Source: JACCQS01 sp963766765 (GTDB taxonomy: Bacteria; Actinomycetota; Actinomycetes; Mycobacteriales; Geodermatophilaceae). Taken from it: a DNA stretch of 64,000 nt. Under the pieces are notes generated by a model that did no database searches, was not told where the DNA came from, and was given only the letters and a program-made list of their open reading frames with translations. Below, piece by piece: positions 23,582 to 31,362 of the stretch (position 1 is its first letter; every line of letters starts with the position of its first letter). Both the position numbers and the translations under genes were made by a program. The DNA lies in contig CAVYBR010000012.1 in assembly GCA_963766765.1 (NCBI GenBank), forward strand, positions 29,070 to 93,069, read 5' to 3'.

Positions 23582-25369
23582 ATGGCTGGCGACCGCGGCA
23601 ACCCCTGGGACTACGACCCGGGGCCGGCCAAGAACTCGGGATGGCCAGAGCTCTTTGCCGACACGCCGAACTACCGCGGGATCGGCGAGGCGATCAACGG
23701 ACCCAAGACCTTCCGCTGGCACTTCGGTCCGATGTTCTATCGCGGTCGGCTCGACGGGTCAGCTCGCGTCCTGGTGATCGGCCAGGAGGGTGCACAGGAC
23801 GAGTCGCTGGCGCATCGGTCGTTCACCGGTGGCACTGGCTCGCGGATGCAGCATTTCCTGCGCCACATCGGGATTGACCGTTCGTACCTGTTCCTCAACA
23901 CGTTCGTCTACCCGATCCATGGCCAGTACGTCGGCAAGCTGCCAAAGCTGGGCCAGGACCCGCGCTCCCCGATCGTCAAGCATCGGCATCGCATCTTCGA
24001 CAAAGCCGCCGAAGGCGACCTGAAGCTGGTCATCGCCGTCGGCAAGGCGGCCAAAGAATCGGTGGCCACGTGGATCGCGGCCGCCGGAGGCACGGCGAAC
24101 CCCAACAAGCTGGACGAGGCAACGGCGCCCGGCGCGCTGAGCGGGCTGCACTTCCTCGGCGTCGTACACCCCGGCAGCGCCCAGGGCGGGGCGCTGACCG
24201 ATCTCAAGGCCGACTTCACCCGCGCGGCCAATCAGGTGCGCACCTGGATCGACGATGACGCCGACTTCCTGCCAGCCGATCCAGGCGTCACCCGGGACCT
24301 GACGATCCCGTACGCCTACCTGAGTGACCCCGTGCCGCACCGGGACTTCCCCTTCGGGATCAGCCCCCGCCTGGGCAGAGGTGCGACCTCGTCGAACCGC
24401 AAGGACGACCAGCGCAGCATCCAGCTCTACTCGGCGGCCGGCAAAGCAAACGCGGTCGGCGCCTCGCTCGACTACACGGACACAGCGATCGGTTCGAAGG
24501 TCGGGTACACCGCCGACCCCGGGGACATCCCCGTCGAACCGCCCCGAGCCAAGCCTCGCGAGTACGACCCCGGCCCGCCTACGGCCTTCGGCCCGCTGCT
24601 GTCGGGTAAGGACGCCAGCTTTCCGTGGCCGGACTGGGCCGCCTTCGGTGTCACGTCCCACCCGTCGTTCGGCGTCGGCCCCATCTACCGTGGTCGGTTC
24701 GCCTCGATCAGCGTCGTCGTGCTCGCCGACCCGGCTGAACCTGACGACATCTTCACCGGCCGTGCCCTGACCGGAGAATCCGGTCAGAGACTGCAGGCGT
24801 TTCTGACCGCCGCAGGGCTGACCAAGAAGTATCTGATCCTGCGGACGTTCCCGGTCGACACCACTGACCTGACACCGGCCCAGCAGAACGTCCTCGCCGA
24901 CCGGCCGGAGGTGCAGGCGCTGCACCGCAATCTCTTGCACCTTGTGAAGTTGGGCAACTCTGGACTGGACGTCATGCTCGCGATGGGCCGTTCGGCTCGG
25001 CGCATTGCGGCTGCGGTTGCGCCGGCCGGAGTGGACGTCATTCCGATGAAGGCCGCGACCGAGAGCGGTGCCCGCGCAGATTGGCAGAAGGCGCTGGCCC
25101 AGCTGGCGGGACGGTCGTACGCCAAAGACATTGTCTCGCCGACGTTTTCCTTGCCGACCGATCGCGGTCAGGTGCCTAGAGCGGACCTTCCGTACGGGAC
25201 ACCCCGCTGGATGGGGACCTCGGGCACCCGTGGCAGCAGACCGACGGACCGCACGACCGGCAGGCCCTCGGCCGACTACCTCAAGGTCTACCTACCCGGC
25301 TGGGTGAATGCGCTGCCTCCGCCCGAGCTTTCCGCCGCCGATCAGGCCACCGTGGCGCTGTTCAGCTGA
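23582..25369 (+). CDS. tandem uracil-DNA-glycosylase-like protein
   Basis: This 595-residue protein has two UDG-superfamily modules. The first has the family-4-like motif VIGQEGAQDE at residues 65-74, FTGGTGSRMQ, and a motif-B-like VHPGSAQGG near residue 195-200. The second repeats the fold (VVVLADPAEPDDIFTGRALTGESGQRLQAFL) but lacks both the GQE and the HP motifs, so it is probably inactive. ATG at 23582 has GGAGG seven to eight bases before it; the frame runs further upstream without homology. It may excise damaged bases or merely bind DNA. No iron-sulfur cysteine set is visible, unlike classical family 4 and 5 enzymes. Related actinomycete proteins are uncharacterised. Confidence 0.72.
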   Translation: MAGDRGNPWDYDPGPAKNSGWPELFADTPNYRGIGEAINGPKTFRWHFGPMFYRGRLDGSARVLVIGQEGAQDESLAHRSFTGGTGSRMQHFLRHIGIDRSYLFLNTFVYPIHGQYVGKLPKLGQDPRSPIVKHRHRIFDKAAEGDLKLVIAVGKAAKESVATWIAAAGGTANPNKLDEATAPGALSGLHFLGVVHPGSAQGGALTDLKADFTRAANQVRTWIDDDADFLPADPGVTRDLTIPYAYLSDPVPHRDFPFGISPRLGRGATSSNRKDDQRSIQLYSAAGKANAVGASLDYTDTAIGSKVGYTADPGDIPVEPPRAKPREYDPGPPTAFGPLLSGKDASFPWPDWAAFGVTSHPSFGVGPIYRGRFASISVVVLADPAEPDDIFTGRALTGESGQRLQAFLTAAGLTKKYLILRTFPVDTTDLTPAQQNVLADRPEVQALHRNLLHLVKLGNSGLDVMLAMGRSARRIAAAVAPAGVDVIPMKAATESGARADWQKALAQLAGRSYAKDIVSPTFSLPTDRGQVPRADLPYGTPRWMGTSGTRGSRPTDRTTGRPSADYLKVYLPGWVNALPPPELSAADQATVALFS

Positions 25370-25376
25370 CGCGCTG

Positions 25377-27053
25377 CTAGATGAGCGTGCGGTCCCCGGG
25401 TTGGACCGCCCGGAACCACCGGAATCCGTACCCCTCCATGGGGATGTCCGCGCGGCCCTTGCGGTCGGTTGGAGTGCTGCCGTCGCACAGAAGGTCCACC
25501 AGCCGCGTGTTTTCGTCGCAGCCGTCGAGGGTGAGCTGCACAACGCGGGGCTCGGCGTCGAGGTTGTGCAAAGCCAGCACCGACTGTCCGTCCCAGGTGC
25601 AGCGGTGGGCCAGTACTGAGCGCTGCGGCTGGTCGAGGACTTCGAACCGTCCCCAGCCCAGTTCAGGGCACTCGCGGTAGCGGCGGATGAGCAGAATCAT
25701 GAAGTTGAGCAGCGAGTCCGGGTCCCGCCGTTGGGCTGCGACATTGACGTGCTCGGGGCCGAATCCTCCGTCGACGACCGGTCCGGGCAGCTTCGACGGC
25801 GCCGCGGTGGAGAAGCCGCCGCTGCGGCCGTCCGTCCATTGCATCGGCGTACGTACGGCGAACCGCCCTTCGGCGGCGAGACTTTCCCCCATGCCGATCT
25901 CCTCGCCGTAGAAGAGGACCGGCGTCCCGGGCAACGAGAACAGCAGGCTGTAGACCATTCGAATCCGCCTCGGGTCACCGTCCAGCATCGGTGGCAGTCG
26001 CCGGCGCAGGCCGCGTCCGTAGATCTGCATCTCGGGATCCGGACCGAAGGCGGCGAACACTTCTTGGCGTTCGGCGTCGGACAACTTGTCCAGGGTGAGC
26101 TCGTCGTGGTTGCGCACGAACGTCGCCCACTGGCTGTCCGGCGACGTGTCCGGCCGGGACAGCAGCGCCCTGACCAGCGGCCGGGCATCGCTGCGCGCCA
26201 AGGAGAGATAGAGCTTCTGCATACCGATGAAGTCGAACAGCATCGTGAGCTCGTTGCCCTCTTTGCCGCCGAAGAACGTCTTCTGGTCCTTGTGCGCGAG
26301 GTTGACCTCGCCGAGGAGTACGGAGTCACCGGTCCGTCGCGTGATGAACGCCCGCAGCGTCCGCAGGTATTCGTGCGGGTCGGGCAGTGCCTGTTGGCCG
26401 CCGGGGATTCCGGCGGTGTCCAGGAAGAACGGGACGGCATCCACTCGGAACCCGGACACCCCGAGTTCGAGCCAGAAGCCCATGATCTTCGCGACTTCGT
26501 CCCGGACCGCCGGGTTGGCCACGTTGAGATCGGGTTGGTGCTTGTAGAAGCGATGCAGGTAGTGCTGCCCCGCCTTCTCGTCGTACGTCCAGATGCTCGT
26601 CTCCTGATCTGGGAAGACGACATCGCTCTTCTTTGTCTTGGGTGGGTCGTCCATCCAGACATACCAATCCCGGTACGGCGAGTTTCGGCTTGCCCGGGCG
26701 GCGCGAAACCAGGGATGTTTGGCCGAGGTGTGGTTGACGACCAGGTCGACGATGACTCGCATGCCGCGGTCTTTTGCGGTGCGCACGAATTCGACGAAGT
26801 CTCCGTGGCTGCCCAGCCGCGAGTCCACGCCGTAGAAGTCGGTGATGTCGTAGCCGTCGTCACGGTCCGGGGTCGGATAGAACGGCATCAACCACAAGCA
26901 GGTGACACCCAGCTCGGCGAGATAGTCGACCCGCTGGATCAGTCCGGGCAGGTCGCCGTAGCCGTCGCCGTTCCAGTCGAGGAAGGTCTCGACGTCGAGG
27001 CAGTAGATGACGGCGTTCTTCCACCACAGGTCGCTGGTGTCGGTGATCCTCAC
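25377..27053 (-). CDS. GH13 alpha-amylase family enzyme, trehalose-synthase-like
   Basis: This 558-residue glycoside hydrolase has a (beta/alpha)8 barrel. It carries CLDVETFLDWNGDGYGDLPGL at the start (broken by family variation only), the conserved VVNHTS, the nucleophile aspartate in GFRVDAVPFF, the acid/base glutamate in LLGEVN, and FVRNHDEL. This is the layout of trehalose synthase and related glucosyl transferases, which interconvert maltose and trehalose, but the protein lacks a fused maltokinase. The GTG start at 27053 overlaps the TGA of the upstream flavin oxidoreductase, so the two form one unit. A related alpha-glucosidase activity is possible. Confidence 0.83.
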   Translation of the reverse strand: MRITDTSDLWWKNAVIYCLDVETFLDWNGDGYGDLPGLIQRVDYLAELGVTCLWLMPFYPTPDRDDGYDITDFYGVDSRLGSHGDFVEFVRTAKDRGMRVIVDLVVNHTSAKHPWFRAARASRNSPYRDWYVWMDDPPKTKKSDVVFPDQETSIWTYDEKAGQHYLHRFYKHQPDLNVANPAVRDEVAKIMGFWLELGVSGFRVDAVPFFLDTAGIPGGQQALPDPHEYLRTLRAFITRRTGDSVLLGEVNLAHKDQKTFFGGKEGNELTMLFDFIGMQKLYLSLARSDARPLVRALLSRPDTSPDSQWATFVRNHDELTLDKLSDAERQEVFAAFGPDPEMQIYGRGLRRRLPPMLDGDPRRIRMVYSLLFSLPGTPVLFYGEEIGMGESLAAEGRFAVRTPMQWTDGRSGGFSTAAPSKLPGPVVDGGFGPEHVNVAAQRRDPDSLLNFMILLIRRYRECPELGWGRFEVLDQPQRSVLAHRCTWDGQSVLALHNLDAEPRVVQLTLDGCDENTRLVDLLCDGSTPTDRKGRADIPMEGYGFRWFRAVQPGDRTLI

Positions 27054-28018
27054 GGAGTACTGACCGCCAACTGCGGAAGCACATTCTGGCCGAAGACGTC
27101 GATGAACTCGAGTAACTCGTCGCCGACGTGGTGCAGATAGATCTCGTCGAAGCCCAGATCGATCAGATCCTGCAGCCAGGCCGCATGCCGGGCGGGGTCA
27201 CTGGACACGAGGACGCTGGCGCGCATCGCCTCCGGCGTGACGTGCTCGGCCGCGATGTCGAAGTGCTCGACCGTCTCCAGGTCCCACGGCAACGGGGGCG
27301 CAAACACGTTGGTACGCCATTGCTCGTGGGCGATCCGCAGCGCAGTGTCGTCGTCCGCGGCGTAGGAGAGGTGCACCTGCAGGTGCAGCTTCCCCCGGCC
27401 GCCGGCGTCTCGGTAGGCGCGGACCATCTCGCGGAGTTTCTCCGGCGGCTGGTTGACCGTGATCAGCCCGTCGGCCCAATCGGCCGCCCAAGTCGCGGTC
27501 GCGACGGAAATGGCAGCGGCGACCAGTTGCGGTGGCTCGTCGGGCAGGGTCCACACTCTTGCCCGGTCCACCGTCACGAGCCCATCGTGGCTGACTTCCT
27601 CGCCGGCATGCAGGGCGCGGATCACATCCACGCATTCCCGCAGGCGCGCGTTCCGAATCTCTTTGCGCGGCCAGCCCTGACCGGTGATGTGTTCGTTGGA
27701 CGCCTCGCCGGTCCCCAGAGCGACCCAGAACCGTCCGGGGTACATCGCGGCAAGCGTCGCCGAAGCCTGGGCGATGATCGCCGGGTGGTAGCGCTGGCCC
27801 GGAGCGTTGACGACGCCAAAGGGCAGCGTCGTCGCCTGCAATGCGGCGCCGAGCCAGGACCAGGCGAACGCGGACTGTCCCTGGCGCTGGCTCCACGGCG
27901 AGAAATGATCCGAGCACATTGCCGCCGTGAAGCCCGCTGCCTCGGCGGCCTCGACAGCCCGAAGCAGGGCCGTGGGATGGATCTGCTCATGGGAGGCGTG
28001 CAGGCCGACGACGGTCAT
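27050..28018 (-). CDS. LLM-class flavin oxidoreductase, TIGR03885-like
   Basis: This luciferase-like barrel protein of 322 residues begins MTVVGLHASHEQIHP and contains AMCSDHFSPWSQRQGQSAFAWSW and FWVALGTGEASNEHITG. It matches the actinomycete group described as probable non-F420 flavin-dependent oxidoreductases. ATG at 28018 is chosen because conservation begins there; the open frame continues 134 codons upstream without homology. It is transcribed with, and overlaps by four bases, the trehalose-synthase-like gene. This pairing recurs, to my knowledge, in other actinomycetes, yet the substrate is unknown. Confidence 0.82.
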   Translation of the reverse strand: MTVVGLHASHEQIHPTALLRAVEAAEAAGFTAAMCSDHFSPWSQRQGQSAFAWSWLGAALQATTLPFGVVNAPGQRYHPAIIAQASATLAAMYPGRFWVALGTGEASNEHITGQGWPRKEIRNARLRECVDVIRALHAGEEVSHDGLVTVDRARVWTLPDEPPQLVAAAISVATATWAADWADGLITVNQPPEKLREMVRAYRDAGGRGKLHLQVHLSYAADDDTALRIAHEQWRTNVFAPPLPWDLETVEHFDIAAEHVTPEAMRASVLVSSDPARHAAWLQDLIDLGFDEIYLHHVGDELLEFIDVFGQNVLPQLAVSTP

Positions 28019-28117
28019 GCCGGATGTGTACCCGATTTGGCCCTCGCAAACGTCACCCTGGCGGCCGCGCCAAGCTGCGCCTTGACGAGATGAAGCGTTA
28101 GCCGTAGCTTTCCGTTC

Positions 28118-28441
28118 GTGGCCACTAACCGAGAAGGCGATGGCTGGGCGGCACTGGGTGATCCCACGAGGCTGGCCATCGTCACCTGTTTGGCCGAGCG
28201 ACCGTTGGCCGTTGGCGCGCTTGCCGAAGAACTGCCGATCACCCGGTCGGCGGTGTCCCAGCATCTGAAGGTGCTGAAGGCCGCGGGGCTCGTCACGGAC
28301 CAAGCAGTCGGCACCCGCCGGATCTATCGGCTCAGTCCGGAGGGTCTGGGCGCGCTGCGCGATCAGCTCGAGACCTTCTGGAACCACGCACTCGAGAACT
28401 ATCAGGACATCGTCGAACAACCAACCGAGGAGACGTCATGA
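28118..28441 (+). CDS. ArsR-family transcriptional regulator
   Basis: This 107-residue winged-helix repressor has the typical core LGDPTRLAIVTCLAERPLAV and recognition helix ITRSAVSQHLKVLKAAGLV, followed by the wing GTRRIYRL. It has no metal-binding ELCVCDL-type cysteines, so it is not a metal sensor. Its last bases overlap the next gene as ATGA (28438-28441). ArsR regulators of this kind commonly control the SRPBCC gene behind them. Confidence 0.9.
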   Translation: MATNREGDGWAALGDPTRLAIVTCLAERPLAVGALAEELPITRSAVSQHLKVLKAAGLVTDQAVGTRRIYRLSPEGLGALRDQLETFWNHALENYQDIVEQPTEETS

Positions 28442-28920
28442 CTCAAGCAGCGGCCGTGGTGGTGCGCAGGCAGATCGTCGTCGAGGCGCCGATCGAGCGC
28501 GCCTTCGCCGTATTCACCGAGCGGTTCGGGGACATCAAGCCCCCGGAGCACAACCTCCTCCGCGCGCCACTGGTCGAGACGGTGTTCGAGCCCCGCGTCG
28601 GCGGTCACATCTACGACCGGGCCGAGGACGGCAGTGAGTGCCGGTGGGCGCGGATCCTCGCCTACGAGCCACCCGATCGCGTTGTGTTCAGCTGGGACAT
28701 CGGCTCGCAGTGGCAGCTCGAGACGGAGCCGGACAACACGAGCGAGGTGGAGGTCACGTTCATCGCCGAGACCCCGCAGCGCACGCGAGTCGAACTGGAG
28801 CACCGCAACCTCGATCGCCACGGTCCCGGCTGGGAGAACGTCAAAGACGGCGTCGCCCACGACCAGGGATGGCCGTTGTACCTGGCTCGGTACGCCACCT
28901 TGTTCACCGAGGGCAGCTGA
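28438..28920 (+). CDS. SRPBCC/AHSA1-family protein
   Basis: This 160-residue START-like hydrophobic-cavity protein begins with IVVEAPIERAFAVFTERF and has the internal GGHIYDRAEDGSECRWARI and the C-terminal DGVAHDQGWPLYLARY, all typical of AHSA1-like proteins controlled by ArsR repressors. It is co-translated with the regulator at 28118-28441. The ligand is unknown. Confidence 0.85.
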   Translation: MTQAAAVVVRRQIVVEAPIERAFAVFTERFGDIKPPEHNLLRAPLVETVFEPRVGGHIYDRAEDGSECRWARILAYEPPDRVVFSWDIGSQWQLETEPDNTSEVEVTFIAETPQRTRVELEHRNLDRHGPGWENVKDGVAHDQGWPLYLARYATLFTEGS

Positions 28921-28958
28921 CGCCGCCGTTCAGGGACAGGGGCGGCCCAGCCCTCGCG

Positions 28959-28978
28959 CGCGGCGGCTTGGCGCCGCG
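28959..28978. terminator. hairpin between convergent SRPBCC genes
   Basis: CGCGGCG (28959-28965) and CGCCGCG (28972-28978) form a 7-bp GC stem with a 6-base loop in the 62-base gap between convergent genes. There is no T-run, as is common in actinomycete terminators. Confidence 0.4.
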
Positions 28979-28982
28979 GGGG

Positions 28983-29531
28983 CTATCTGCCGAGCAGCTT
29001 CTTCAGCGCCTGGAAGGTGGGGCCTGGCGGCGGCGGCACGGATGCCCGCTCGGCGTCGGTCGCCGCGCGCCGGCGGCGCAGTTCGAGTCGCAGACTCTCC
29101 TCGCCGCGCGCCATGGCCCAGTGGTGATTCGCTGAGAAGACCAGCCTCAGCAGCCAAGTCAGTCGGCGCAGCAGCGGTTTGGTCGCACTGACCCGCCAGT
29201 CGTAGGTGATCTCGACCTCCGGGCCGTCCTGCTCGAACGTCCAGCGGCCGGTCCCGCACAGATCACCGTCGGCGCTCAACGCAAACCCGGTGTCCGTGAT
29301 CGGTTCGGTGATCGTCAGGGTCCAGCGCAGGGTGTAGGGCAGCCAGCCCGTCGTGTACAGGTCCGCCTGTCCGCCCACTCCGCCTGCGCCGCCTCGCTTT
29401 CCGGCGATGACGTCGAGATAGACCGCGGGCCACCAGCGAGTCAGTGCCTCGGCATCACCGAGCACCTTCGTCACTTCAGCGACGGTGCCCGCTACCCGCC
29501 ACACGGTGACGAATTCGTACTGACTGCTCAT
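28983..29531 (-). CDS. SRPBCC (polyketide cyclase/START-like) family protein
   Basis: This 182-residue protein has the START-like fold: N-terminal VWRVAGTVAEVTKVLGDAEALTRWWPAVYLDV, middle WTLTITEPITDTGFALSADGDLCGTGRW, and a helical tail. A Ser/Pro-rich end follows. It is convergent with the other SRPBCC gene but distantly related to it. It has no known substrate; such proteins bind lipids or polyketides. Confidence 0.8.
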   Translation of the reverse strand: MSSQYEFVTVWRVAGTVAEVTKVLGDAEALTRWWPAVYLDVIAGKRGGAGGVGGQADLYTTGWLPYTLRWTLTITEPITDTGFALSADGDLCGTGRWTFEQDGPEVEITYDWRVSATKPLLRRLTWLLRLVFSANHHWAMARGEESLRLELRRRRAATDAERASVPPPPGPTFQALKKLLGR

Positions 29532-29675
29532 CGATGTGGACGCTACCGGTGCTGCGGGGCGAGCAACCGCGATGGGCGGTATCCGGGATCACCGCGAGCG
29601 CGGCGGGGGAAAGCCCTGAACCAGCGGGTAGACGCTAGGTTTCAGCAGACCCCCGCGGCGAGAGGGACAACCAAC

Positions 29676-30089
29676 ATGAGCGCTCGCGATGAGCACAGCC
29701 CGACGACCACGACGGGAGCTGGACCGCAGAGTGCTGCGTTCAACGCCCTGGTGGGGCTGACGACCCTGGGCGTACTCCTGCAAGGCCTCTGGGCCGGGAT
29801 CTTCTTGCAGGACGCCAGCGAAGTCTGGGTCAACGTCCACGGCGTAGGCGCCTTGGTCACCGTCCTCCTGGCAGTCGCCGCAGCCATCGTGGCATTCCTC
29901 CGGCTGCGTCCCCGTAGCGATCTCGTGGGCGCAAGCACGGTGCTGGCGGTGTTGCTCATCATCGAGACCGGAGTGGGTTCTGCGATCCGCGGCGGTGTCC
30001 ACGGGCTGACCATCGTTCACGTACCGCTTGCGTTGCTCGTCATGGGTATAGCCGTCTGGCTGCCGCTGAAGGCTCGCAGCGTCCGGTAG
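29676..30089 (+). CDS. small integral membrane protein of unknown function
   Basis: This 137-residue protein begins with about 20 hydrophilic residues. These are followed by four membrane helices (FNALVGLTTLGVLLQGLWAG, VNVHGVGALVTVLLAVAAAI, STVLAVLLIIETGVG and IVHVPLALLVMGIAVWLPL). A histidine recurs in helix two and helix four (NVHGVG, IVHVPL), which resembles heme-type or quinone membrane subunits, but no family is recognised. It stands alone, preceded by a 144-base gap. Confidence 0.65.
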   Translation: MSARDEHSPTTTTGAGPQSAAFNALVGLTTLGVLLQGLWAGIFLQDASEVWVNVHGVGALVTVLLAVAAAIVAFLRLRPRSDLVGASTVLAVLLIIETGVGSAIRGGVHGLTIVHVPLALLVMGIAVWLPLKARSVR

Positions 30090-30098
30090 CTCGCGACC

Positions 30099-31001
30099 TC
30101 ACGTCTGCAACAGCGGCACCGCCGGCACCCTCGTCGGGGCCGTCTGGACGAGTTCGGTCCTCGGGGTCGGCATGAGGCAGTCAGCGAAGGCTCCCGGCTG
30201 CTCGAGGTGCGCGGCGTGACCTGCGCGGTTGATGACGCTGAGCGGCCAGCCGTACCTGACACTCGCAGCCCGCGCGAGGTCTAGCGGCACCTCTCGGTCA
30301 TCAGCGCCCCACAGCAACGACGTCGGGACCGTGATCGACTCGAGTTGGTCGGCCGTGCGTTGCCGGGTCGTGGAACCGCTCAGCTGCCGCATCGTCCTCC
30401 GGACCTGGGGCGCGCCGGCACAGGACCGGGTGTACGCCTCGAGGCCGGCACGCCAATGCAGCTCCTGCTGGCTCGACCGGTCGTCTGCCCAGCGCAGCCG
30501 AGGGAGCTTGGCGCCGATCGGACGGTCTCGGCGCCGGTGCCCGGGCTGACCGAGTGCCGGCGAGCCGTAGAGAACGAGCCGGCTCAGGCGGTCGCCGTAC
30601 CGGATGGCGAACGAAGCGACCAGAGCGCCGCTCGAGGAGTGCGCCACCACTGTGGGTCGCCCTTGGCAGGTCAGGTCCAGCAGCCGCCCGAACCAGGTGT
30701 TGAAGGCGGCGTCCAACCGGGCCACCGGAATCGAGGCGCCGAACCCGGGAATGTCGGGGATGAGCAGCCGGTGGGTCCGCGCGAGGCGGCTCAGCACCGG
30801 CCCCCAGACGAGCCCCCCGGATGCGACTCCACCGTGCAGCAGCACCAGCGGCGGGCCATTGCCACCCTTCATGATCGACGTGGAGATGCCGGCCACCCAC
30901 AATTGCCGCTGGGTGACCGGCAGCCCGGCGATGAGCGTCGAGCGGTCCCCGCTGCCGACCGGGAAACGATGGGGCTGACCCCGGTCGGGGGTCCTGATCA
31001 C
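30099..31001 (-). CDS. alpha/beta hydrolase
   Basis: This 300-residue protein has a complete alpha/beta-hydrolase pattern. The oxyanion region is LVLLHGGVASGG, the nucleophile serine is in VVAHSSSGALVAS, the acid is in LLWGADDREVP and the histidine is in INRAGHAAHLEQPG. The first 40 residues are not conserved, so a later start is possible. The GTG at 31001 overlaps the stop of the DUF4242 gene, so the two are probably translated together. It acts on an ester or similar substrate in the cytoplasm; none can be named. Confidence 0.78.
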   Translation of the reverse strand: MIRTPDRGQPHRFPVGSGDRSTLIAGLPVTQRQLWVAGISTSIMKGGNGPPLVLLHGGVASGGLVWGPVLSRLARTHRLLIPDIPGFGASIPVARLDAAFNTWFGRLLDLTCQGRPTVVAHSSSGALVASFAIRYGDRLSRLVLYGSPALGQPGHRRRDRPIGAKLPRLRWADDRSSQQELHWRAGLEAYTRSCAGAPQVRRTMRQLSGSTTRQRTADQLESITVPTSLLWGADDREVPLDLARAASVRYGWPLSVINRAGHAAHLEQPGAFADCLMPTPRTELVQTAPTRVPAVPLLQT

Positions 31002-31246
31002 ACCTCCACCGACAGTTCGTACACCTCGGTGGTGGGGTGGCCGGCCCGCTCGTGGATGCGCATGACGCTCTCCTTGTCGGGGGCAGTCGAGAGGCAGAAG
31101 ACCTTGCCGGATTGGGGGTCCAGCCAGGCGCGCTCGAAGCAGACTCCCGCTTCCGCTTCGATCGCCTGATCGGCCGCATGCGCTTCCTGAAGCTGCTCGC
31201 GGGTCACGCCCACGAAGCCGTCGTGTACGTCCATGAATTTCGCCAT
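30998..31246 (-). CDS. DUF4242 / SCO4226-like nickel-binding family protein
   Basis: This 82-residue ferredoxin-like-fold protein begins MAKFMDVHDGFVGVTREQL and contains CFERAWLDPQSGKVFCLS and the late histidines MRIHERAGHP. It resembles the Streptomyces SCO4226 protein, which binds nickel. The ATG follows an AGAG ribosome site. It lies between the LuxR-type regulator and the hydrolase on the same strand, and may be a small regulatory or metal-buffering protein. Function not established. Confidence 0.8.
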   Translation of the reverse strand: MAKFMDVHDGFVGVTREQLQEAHAADQAIEAEAGVCFERAWLDPQSGKVFCLSTAPDKESVMRIHERAGHPTTEVYELSVEV

Positions 31247-31362
31247 GAGCTCTCTCCTTCGGTGTGTGTTGCTTCGACGGAGAGAGCGTCGCGCTCGGCG
31301 CGGGCCCGACGAATCGGCAGCGCTACCCAGATTGGGCGCCGGAGTACCTATCTGTCGCGTGC

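Noticed and set aside
25731..27140. 469-codon plus-strand frame opposite the GH13 enzyme
   Set aside because: Antisense of the amylase-family gene without any recognisable domain.
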